Positions 57,957 through 64,000 of a DNA stretch of 64,000 nt are shown in pieces. The stretch is from Geomonas anaerohicana. GTDB lineage: Bacteria; Desulfobacterota; Desulfuromonadia; Geobacterales; Geobacteraceae. Under the pieces are notes generated by a model. It was not told the origin of the DNA, ran no database searches, and saw only the letters and a list, made by a program, of their open reading frames with translations. Each line of letters opens with the position of its first letter. The stretch's first letter is position 1. The DNA lies in NCBI RefSeq assembly GCF_016458305.1, contig NZ_JAEMHL010000001.1, positions 620,001-684,000 on the forward strand. Reading direction: 5' to 3'. Both the position numbers and the translations under genes were made by a program.

Positions 57957-59462
57957 ATGGAAAGCTACAAGGAAATTGTCGCTATAGTCCTCGCGGTAGC
58001 CACCGCCTTCTTCTACCTGCTCTGGTTCTTGCTCCCCCCCGTCCGCCTGGTCTGGCGCTGCCTCTCCATCCAGGAAAACCTTCCCGTTTTGAACACGCTG
58101 AAGGCCTGCTATGACTCCGCCTGGCCCTTCCGCCCCGCCATGTTCAGAAGGCAGATGCGGCTTTGGCTGGAACTGCGTCTTTTGCACCCGAAACCGCGCC
58201 GGGAGCCCAAGTGGTTCTTCGATCCGAAGACCAAGCGCTACCAGTTGCAGTACGACGACACCGCCCACCGGCAGGAGGTGGCCGAGTGGAAACGCTCCAC
58301 CCGTGCCAAGTTCGGGGCGCTCAAGATCAAGGAGAAGGAGCCGGTGATCGAGGTGGTGGACGTCTTCCGCCTCAACGACGAGGAGACCAAGGACGGTATC
58401 AAGCAGTACCTGCTGGCCGTGTCGGAATTGAGACTCTCGCTGGACGAGCAGGCCTCCTTTCTCTGCAGCGTCAAGATCGAGCACGGCTTTTTGTTGCCGC
58501 TGAACCTTTTGGCGGGGCTCATGTCCCGCTTCGCCGACGACTGGGACCCGATCATCTCCTGTTACGATCGGATGGCCAACCGGGCCTTCTCGCCGCAGCA
58601 GATGACCATCTTCAACCTGTGGCTTCTGTGGGGACCGAGCGTGCCTATCTGCAGCTGCGACCAGTGGAACGGCCCGGTCACCTTGCAGTACGGCTTCGGC
58701 GATGAGAACAACTCGGTACGGGTGCGGGTCAGGGACGAGAGGAAGGAGCAACTGCTGGCCGACCTGCGCAAGGCGGTGGCGGCAAGAAGCAGCACGGCCC
58801 ACCCCGCCCTCCATGCCAGCATCACCGGGAGGCTGTGGCCCCCGAGCAGCTTCTTCCAGGGGGAGATCTGCGGAGCGCAGCAGGAGCTTTTGAACCCGGA
58901 CCGCGAGGCCTTCATTCTCGAGTACGAGGGGCACAGCGTGATCGGCAACCCGGCCAGTTCCAGGCTCTTCTATACGGGATACGTGTGGGCGCTGTTCGTG
59001 GTGGGGCGGGAGCAGAGGCCGAGCGGGGAGCAGGTGCGCAAGGAGCCGTGGCTGCACGTGATCCCGTTCTTCGAGCACGGCAACATCGTGGACGAGTCCT
59101 GCTACAACATGGCCAAGCTGCAACTGGCACTCAAGGTGATCAACTTCGTGAAGACCAGCGGCCACCTCGAGGCCGACCCGGGACTCGCCCCGTTGAGGCT
59201 TTGGTACGTGTGCGCCCTGGACGACTCCGGGTGCGGGCGGGACATCGAGGTGGTTCCCAAGGGGAAGAGCATCCGCAGGATACTGGACGAACTGCTCTCG
59301 GAGAGCGAGCACAGGCCGCTCAAGAAGCGGATCATCACCGACGACCGCGGCTACTGCCAATTCCTGTCGGGGTGCCACCTCTCCAAGGTGGTGTCCGGGC
59401 TCTTCGACACCATCGCGGACAGCGCCGGGGGGCGGGCAGGCCGGCTTAGGAGAGGGCCTTGA
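57957..59462 (+). CDS. Membrane-anchored protein of unknown function
   Basis: 501 residues. One N-terminal transmembrane helix (about residues 6-28) is followed by a large cytoplasm-type soluble part rich in Trp, Leu and charged residues, e.g. AWPFRPAMFRRQMRLWLELRL and the later YTGYVWALFVVGRE. There are several Cys (PICSCDQW, DDSGCGRD) but no clear metal motif. I recognise no family. It is divergent from the last kinase and its 3' end overlaps the converging DUF4337-like gene by 17 bases. Confidence 0.75.
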   Translation: MESYKEIVAIVLAVATAFFYLLWFLLPPVRLVWRCLSIQENLPVLNTLKACYDSAWPFRPAMFRRQMRLWLELRLLHPKPRREPKWFFDPKTKRYQLQYDDTAHRQEVAEWKRSTRAKFGALKIKEKEPVIEVVDVFRLNDEETKDGIKQYLLAVSELRLSLDEQASFLCSVKIEHGFLLPLNLLAGLMSRFADDWDPIISCYDRMANRAFSPQQMTIFNLWLLWGPSVPICSCDQWNGPVTLQYGFGDENNSVRVRVRDERKEQLLADLRKAVAARSSTAHPALHASITGRLWPPSSFFQGEICGAQQELLNPDREAFILEYEGHSVIGNPASSRLFYTGYVWALFVVGREQRPSGEQVRKEPWLHVIPFFEHGNIVDESCYNMAKLQLALKVINFVKTSGHLEADPGLAPLRLWYVCALDDSGCGRDIEVVPKGKSIRRILDELLSESEHRPLKKRIITDDRGYCQFLSGCHLSKVVSGLFDTIADSAGGRAGRLRRGP

Positions 59463-60036
59463 CCAGGGCGGTCGGGTGCAGCGCGAGGCCGAAGAGGCCC
59501 GCCACCCCCATCACGATGCCGAAACCTGCGAAGACCAGCGCCAGGTAGAGGAGCTTTCGCTTACCGGTGAGCGAGGTGATGGCCAGCATCGCCAGTGAGA
59601 CGGCCAAAGTGGCGTCGGAAAGGTCAAACTGGTCGTCGCGGTAGTTCAAGTCGTCGTATTGCTTACCCAGGCCATTGGCCTTGTCAGCCAGCTTCGCTTC
59701 CTCCACCTTGTAGCGGGCAATATTATCGGAGTACTGTTTCTGCTGCGCCGCCAGGGGGGGCGACACTTTTCCCGGCGCCAGCGACTCCAGCGCCGCCACC
59801 TGGTTCAGCCCCAGTTCAGCCAGGTGCTGTTTCAGTTTCTTGGCCTGGTATTCGTTCCAGGCATCGACCTGGTCCGATTTCGCCTGCAGCATGGCCTGGA
59901 CGATGTTGTCGTCCTTCACCTTGCAGACCGCCATGAAAACGGAGATGAGCGCCACGGTGATGGCGACCCAGTTGTTGAGGGTGTTTCTGGCTTCCGAGGA
60001 ATCGAGCCGGTTTTGCAGGTCGTTTATTTCTGACAT
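59446..60036 (-). CDS. DUF4337-like membrane protein
   Basis: 196 residues. A transmembrane helix near the N-terminus (NWVAITVALISVFMAVCKVK) precedes a ~110-residue helical/coiled-coil stretch (ALLQAKSDQVDAWNEYQAKKLKQ-like, Gln/Lys-rich). Two or three C-terminal helices follow (around LAVSLAMLAITSLTG and LVFAGFGIVMGVAGLFGLAL). This layout fits DUF4337, whose role is unknown. ATG 60036 follows AAAGGAG at eight bases. It converges on the 501-residue protein. Confidence 0.8.
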   Translation of the reverse strand: MSEINDLQNRLDSSEARNTLNNWVAITVALISVFMAVCKVKDDNIVQAMLQAKSDQVDAWNEYQAKKLKQHLAELGLNQVAALESLAPGKVSPPLAAQQKQYSDNIARYKVEEAKLADKANGLGKQYDDLNYRDDQFDLSDATLAVSLAMLAITSLTGKRKLLYLALVFAGFGIVMGVAGLFGLALHPTALVKALS

Positions 60037-60057
60037 AAGGGATACTCCTTTCACAGA

Positions 60058-60191
60058 GGGGACAGGCTCCGCCAGGTGCCTGTCCCCTTTTTGCTTTGTC
60101 CCCTTTTCGCTTCCTTTTAGCGTTGAGAAGCCGGCTGCGCTGAAAGAAGCGTGCCGCTAAAGGGACAGGCACCTGACGGAGCCTGTCCCTT
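60058..60191. repeat. MITE-like element, copy 2 (reverse orientation)
   Basis: Terminal arms at 60061-60085 and 60163-60188 (GGACAGGCACCTG / CAGGTGCCTGTCC cores). The reverse complement matches 9861-9971 in ends and interior (CCCTTTAGCGG, CAGCGCAGCC). It contains an additional ~25-base insertion of tandem GTCCCCTTTT-like words compared with copy 1. Confidence 0.75.
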
Positions 60192-60207
60192 CCTCTCTTA
60201 CCCAGCG

Positions 60208-60999
60208 TCACTTCCCTCCGGACGTCCTGAGGGCGAGACAGTCGATGAGGAGGCGCTCGCCGGTGAAGGAGGCTTCCTTGCGCTTGACGATGCGCCAGCC
60301 GCCGGTGTTGAAGGCGCTGTGCCCGGTCAACTCACCAGCCAGCCCCGGGAACCCTTCCAAAAGCTCGACGAGCGCCTGGTCGTGGCCGAGGACCACCGGC
60401 TTCAGACCGTCCCCCACCAGGATGGTGATCGGCTCGACGATCAGGTTGGCCAGGTCGTAGGGGGCGGGCTCCACCGCGGCGGCCCTGCCCTGCAGGCGGA
60501 TCATCCGGGCGCGCGAGTCGGGGCCGACGGTCCCCTTGGTGGTACTGATCAGGTCGAGCAAGTGGTCGCGGATGTCGTTCAGGCTGTCCGCCGCGTTCAG
60601 GCGCTCGATCTCCGGGTAGATCTCCAGCGCCTTGGCCAGCAGGGAAACCTCGCGCAGGTAGTTGCTGCGCTGGTTCTCCGGGACCAGGTACATGGCGATC
60701 ACCTTGACCGGCTTGCCGTCGGGTGAGCCGTAGTCGATCCCCTTCGGGCTCCAGCCGACGACGCAGATCAGGTCCTCCTCGAAGGGGACCCGGGCGTCGG
60801 GGCAGGCCCACCCCTTGCCGAGGGCGGTCTTGGAGGCCCCTTCCTTGGCCAGGATCAACCCGGCGACGTCGGTGTCCGGCGGCAGCGACGGGACCGCCTC
60901 GAGGATGTGGGCCAGGAAACGGAGCGCGTCCTCTTTATCGTAGTCGTCGGGTATCTCGAGGAGTCGTCCTTCCTGTAGTGCGTCGAGCAAGCTGTCCAT
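60208..60999 (-). CDS. PTS EIIA-like domain protein with Asp in place of the phospho-His
   Basis: 263 residues. The N-terminal ~150 residues match the PTS EIIA(Fru/Ntr) fold: an N-terminal helix region, LAKEGASKTALGKGWACPDARV, then GIDYGSPDGKPVKVIAMYLVPE. Where EIIA has IPH with the phosphorylated His, this protein has CPD, with Asp68. The C-terminal ~100 residues (APYDLANLIVEPITILVGDG...) are unfamiliar. Its ATG shares one base with the stop of the magnesium ATPase gene (TGATG), so it is co-translated with the transporter. I infer a non-phosphorylatable regulatory subunit for magnesium uptake. Confidence 0.8.
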   Translation of the reverse strand: MDSLLDALQEGRLLEIPDDYDKEDALRFLAHILEAVPSLPPDTDVAGLILAKEGASKTALGKGWACPDARVPFEEDLICVVGWSPKGIDYGSPDGKPVKVIAMYLVPENQRSNYLREVSLLAKALEIYPEIERLNAADSLNDIRDHLLDLISTTKGTVGPDSRARMIRLQGRAAAVEPAPYDLANLIVEPITILVGDGLKPVVLGHDQALVELLEGFPGLAGELTGHSAFNTGGWRIVKRKEASFTGERLLIDCLALRTSGGK

Positions 61000-63683
61000 C
61001 AGTCACCTCCAAAGCGGTTGAAGAACCAGGTCTTCACGAAGTGGGTCAGTATCGAATAGGTCAACAGGAAGCCGATGATCCAGACCCAGTAGACCGGCGG
61101 CAGCGGCACCAGGTTGAGCGCCGAGGCGAAGGGGGAGTAGGGGAGCCAGGCGCCGATGCCCATGATGAGCAGCGTGGTCAGCGTCATGGGGAGCGAGGCG
61201 CTGCTGCCGAAGAACGGGATGCGACGGGTCCTGATGATGTGCACGATCAGGGTCTGGGTCAAGAGCGACTCCACGAACCAGCCGGTCTGGAACAGCTTGG
61301 CGAGCCCCTCCTGCTGCAGCGCGGTGACGCCCGGGGCGTTGTAGGCGGCGCAGCCGAAAACATACCACATAAGTGCGAAGGTCGCGTAGTCGAACAGGGA
61401 GCTGATCGGGCCGACGCAGAACATGAAGCGCTTGATGTTCTCGATGTTCCACTTGAGCGGCTTGGCCACCAGTTCCGGGTCGACGCGGTCGGTCGGGATC
61501 CCGGTCTGGGAAAAGTCGTACAGGAGGTTGTTGGCCAGGATCTGCACCGGCTGCATGGGGAGGAACGGGAGCAGGTAGCTAGCCCCCATGACGGAGAACA
61601 TGTTGCCGAAGTTGGAGGAGGCCCCCATCCTGATGTACTTGACGATGTTGGCGAAGACCCGGCGCCCCTCCATGATCCCCTCTTCGAGGACCAGGAGGCT
61701 CTTCTCCAGGAGCACGATGTCCGCGGTCTCCTTGGCGACGTCGACCCCGGAGTCGACCGAGATGCCGACGTCGGCGGCCTTCAGCGCCGGCGCGTCGTTG
61801 ATGCCGTCTCCCAGGAAGCCGACCACGTGGCCGCTGGCGCGCAGGCTGCGCACGATCTGCTCCTTCTGGGCGGGAGATAGCTTGACGAAAACATCCACGT
61901 CCCGGACCACCTGGGCGAAGTCATCCTCGCTGATGCGGGAGAGTTCGGCGCCGGTCAGCATCCGGTCCGCCTTGAGACCGACGTTGGTGCAGACCCTCTG
62001 GGTGACCAGGCCGTTGTCGCCGGTCAATACCTTCACCCGCACCCCTGCTTCCTGCAACAGCCCCAGCGCCTCGCTGGCCTGCGCCTTGGGCGGATCGAAG
62101 AAGGCGATGAAACCCAAGAGGATCATCTGCGACTCGTCCTTCACCTCGAACTGGGTCTTTTCGCGCGGGAACTCGCGGTAGGCGATGGCGAGCACGCGGA
62201 AGCCGTCGCGGTTGTGGCGCTCGACCTCCTCGAACAGGTTGTCACGGATCATGTCGAAGAGCGGGAACACCTCTTCGCCGATCTGGTAGTGGCTGCAGCA
62301 CTCGTAGATCTCCTCCACCGCGCCCTTGCAGATGAGCACGTGGTCGTCCTCGAAGTCCACCACTACCGACATGCGGCGGCGCTGGAAGTCGAAGGGGAGT
62401 TCGTCCACCAGGCGGCAGAGCTGCACGTTCATATCGGTGTGGTCGAGGATGGCGCGGTCGATCAGGTTCCTAAGCCCGGTCTGGTAGTGGCTGTTCAGGT
62501 AGGCGTAGGTGAGCACGTCCTCGCTGGTGCGGCCGGTAAGGTCGACGTACTTCTCCAGGACGACCTTGTCCTGGGTCAGGGTGCCGGTCTTGTCGGTGCA
62601 CAGGATGTCGATGGCGCCGAAGTTCTGGATCGAGGGGAGCCGCTTGATGATCACCTTCTTGGCTGCCATGGTGAGTGCGCCCTTGGCGAGGTTCACCGTC
62701 ACGATCATCGGGAGCATCTCGGGGGTGAGGCCGACGGCGATGGAGAGGCCGAAGAGGAGGGCGTCGACCCAGTTCCCCTTGGTCATGCCCACGATCATGA
62801 ACACGGCGGCGGTCATCACCAGCATGAAGCGGATCATGAGCCAGGTGAAGGAGCGGGTCCCCTTGTCGAAGCTCGTTTCCTCCGGCTTCTCGGCGAGCGA
62901 GGCAGATATGGAGCCGAACAGGGTGCGCACGCCGGTGTTGACCACGACGGCGCGGGCCGAGCCGCTGTTGACGCTGGAGCCCAGGTAGCAGGCGTTGGGG
63001 AGTTCCCACGCGGAGAGGCCGGCCTCGTGCTCCTTGTCTACCAGCGCGCTCTTTTCCACCGGCATCGATTCGCCGGTGAGCGCCGACTGGCTGACGAAGA
63101 AGTCCTTGGCGGAGAGAAGCCGCACGTCGGCGGGGATAATGGAGCCCGCCATGAGGAGCACGATGTCGCCCGGCACCACATCCGAGATGCGGATCTCGGT
63201 CTCCTCGCCGTCCCGAAGCACCAGGGTGCGCGACTGCACCCTCTTGCCCAGCGCCTCGACCGCCTGTCCGGAGCGGCGGTCCAGTATGAAGGAGAGCCCG
63301 ACGCTCAGGATGATCATGGCGCCGACGATGGTGGCGGACTTGGTCTCGCCGACTATGCCGGAGATGATGGCGATCACCAGGAGCTGGATGACCAGCGGGC
63401 TCTTGCAGCGCTCCAGGAGGTCGGCCACGACGCCCAGGCGCTTGGCATGGGCCAGTTCGTTGGCACCGTACTCGTCGAGGCGCTTTTCGGCCTCTTCCGT
63501 GGTGAGCCCTTCCTTGGCCTTGGTGTCGAGTTCCTTAAGGGTGTCGCGCACCGACATCGAGCAGAGCTCGACCAGGCGGCGCTCGCTGGCACCCTGGGTG
63601 GCGGTTTTCTGCGCTGCTGCGCGCTGGGCGGGGGGCTGGTGCTTCGAGGAACGCCCGGTAGGTATATTGGAAATCATGAACAT
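60999..63683 (-). CDS. mgtA: Magnesium-translocating P-type ATPase (MgtA/MgtB)
   Basis: About 894 residues, the normal MgtA size. The N-terminal P-type ATPase domain (SMSVRDTLKELDTKAKEGLT) leads to the actuator (DVVPGDIVLLMAG, TGESMPVEK), the phosphorylation site CTDKTGTLTQDK, the ATP hinge LTGDNGLVTQ and GDGINDAPALKAADVG. The C-terminal helices close the protein, ending near WFFNRFGGD. MgtA/MgtB-type transporters import magnesium at low external concentration. The start at 63683 (MFMISN) follows GGAGAAGGAAGG; the 82 codons of open frame upstream are not part of the protein. Confidence 0.94.
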   Translation of the reverse strand: MFMISNIPTGRSSKHQPPAQRAAAQKTATQGASERRLVELCSMSVRDTLKELDTKAKEGLTTEEAEKRLDEYGANELAHAKRLGVVADLLERCKSPLVIQLLVIAIISGIVGETKSATIVGAMIILSVGLSFILDRRSGQAVEALGKRVQSRTLVLRDGEETEIRISDVVPGDIVLLMAGSIIPADVRLLSAKDFFVSQSALTGESMPVEKSALVDKEHEAGLSAWELPNACYLGSSVNSGSARAVVVNTGVRTLFGSISASLAEKPEETSFDKGTRSFTWLMIRFMLVMTAAVFMIVGMTKGNWVDALLFGLSIAVGLTPEMLPMIVTVNLAKGALTMAAKKVIIKRLPSIQNFGAIDILCTDKTGTLTQDKVVLEKYVDLTGRTSEDVLTYAYLNSHYQTGLRNLIDRAILDHTDMNVQLCRLVDELPFDFQRRRMSVVVDFEDDHVLICKGAVEEIYECCSHYQIGEEVFPLFDMIRDNLFEEVERHNRDGFRVLAIAYREFPREKTQFEVKDESQMILLGFIAFFDPPKAQASEALGLLQEAGVRVKVLTGDNGLVTQRVCTNVGLKADRMLTGAELSRISEDDFAQVVRDVDVFVKLSPAQKEQIVRSLRASGHVVGFLGDGINDAPALKAADVGISVDSGVDVAKETADIVLLEKSLLVLEEGIMEGRRVFANIVKYIRMGASSNFGNMFSVMGASYLLPFLPMQPVQILANNLLYDFSQTGIPTDRVDPELVAKPLKWNIENIKRFMFCVGPISSLFDYATFALMWYVFGCAAYNAPGVTALQQEGLAKLFQTGWFVESLLTQTLIVHIIRTRRIPFFGSSASLPMTLTTLLIMGIGAWLPYSPFASALNLVPLPPVYWVWIIGFLLTYSILTHFVKTWFFNRFGGD

Positions 63684-64000
63684 CCTTCCTTCTCCTGTCA
63701 CTTCCGTGCTGCTGGGTGGCGCCTGAGTGCGGCGGACCACGGCCTTGCACCGGCACGCCGAGAGGGATGCCGGAAAACGGTCACGCGAAGACGCGACTGG
63801 GCGGAACGGGAACGCGCGGACCAATGACGACGCTGTTCGCACTCCGGCCTGCACGCGGCCGGGCAGACGAACTGCCGCCGATGCGTGAACCGATCGGTGA
63901 TTGCACTTATGAGGGAGTGGGTACGACAACTCCCCGCTGCTTCTTCATGTCCCGTTCTTGGGCGGAAAGCGGGTCAAAGCAGGCAGGGAAGGAGGAAGGC
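63684..64000. other. Upstream region of the magnesium ATPase gene
   Basis: 317 bases to the window edge. It is GC-rich and has no supported gene. I looked for an M-box (ykoK) magnesium riboswitch on the minus strand and did not find its conserved core. Several short stems can form (for example CGGCCGCGTG around 63855), and no promoter is convincing. Confidence 0.4.

Noticed and set aside
62214-63827. Plus-strand open frame of 537 codons opposite mgtA
   Set aside because: Shadow frame; the minus strand encodes an unmistakable P-type ATPase with all its motifs.
63684-63929. An 82-residue N-terminal extension of the magnesium ATPase
   Set aside because: The extension is Arg/Pro-rich, has no ribosome site, and the ATG at 63683 with GGAGAAGGAAGG gives the normal family length.
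63684-64000. M-box magnesium riboswitch upstream of mgtA
   Set aside because: Read on the minus strand, the region does not contain the conserved M-box core; only ordinary GC-rich stems are seen.

Overview
This window looks like part of the chromosome of a Geobacteraceae bacterium (Geobacter / Geomonas / Citrifermentans type). The evidence is gene content and style: a high-GC core, a split-P glycine cleavage operon, a compact haem operon, a Tat-linked aldehyde ferredoxin oxidoreductase, many multidomain histidine kinases, and large secreted proteins built from putative-Ig (He_PIG) domains. The genus is inferred from family knowledge; no database search was possible.

Layout. 0.07-2.3 kb (minus): a small membrane protein, a 2-hydroxyacyl-CoA dehydratase-type protein and its ATPase activator. 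2.4-8.7 kb (plus): gcvT-gcvH-gcvPA-gcvPB, then a LipM-like octanoyltransferase/lipoate ligase and lipA, a set that makes the glycine cleavage system and lipoylates it. 8.9-16 kb (minus): carboxymuconolactone decarboxylase-like protein, flavodoxin, tungsten/molybdenum aldehyde oxidoreductase with a Tat-targeted Fe-S partner, an exported metallo-hydrolase, a zinc alcohol dehydrogenase and an aldo/keto reductase, the last two divergent from an AraC-type regulator. 17.3-18.6 kb: a small orphan protein and a tlpA-trxA pair. 18.8-25.6 kb (plus): haem/sirohaem operon (sirC-type, hemX/ccsB-type, hemA, hemC, cobA-hemD fusion, hemB). 25.8-28.7 kb: cupin, RNase Z-like hydrolase, SUI1/YciH, S4-domain protein, and an EF-P paralogue of the EfpL (YeiP) type.

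The most interesting region is 28.8-39.7 kb. A tRNA-Phe gene is followed, 10.9 kb later, by an exact 49-bp copy of its own 3' end, which marks an integrated element. The element carries no recognisable integrase. Its cargo is an NtrC-type sigma-54 activator, a 39-bp perfect palindrome, a sigma-54 (-24/-12) promoter, and a tightly packed gene set: a ~2040-residue secreted mosaic protein, a small secreted protein, a short Ig-like protein with an IPTL-CTERM-like sorting tail, an exosortase (XrtH-like) with a Cys-Arg-His triad, and an exosortase-linked membrane protein. I read this as a self-contained, switchable surface-display cassette.

39.9-43.7 kb (minus): a subtilisin-type secreted protease with He_PIG and PKD domains. 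44.2-57.8 kb: six sensor histidine kinases in a row with several receiver domains but no DNA-binding output protein. 57.9-60.0 kb: an orphan 501-residue membrane-anchored protein converging on a DUF4337-like protein. 60.2-63.7 kb (minus): a magnesium P-type ATPase followed by a PTS EIIA-like protein whose phospho-histidine position is aspartate.

The intergenic spaces carry several families of dispersed inverted repeats, including a MITE-like element present at both 9.9 kb and 60.1 kb.
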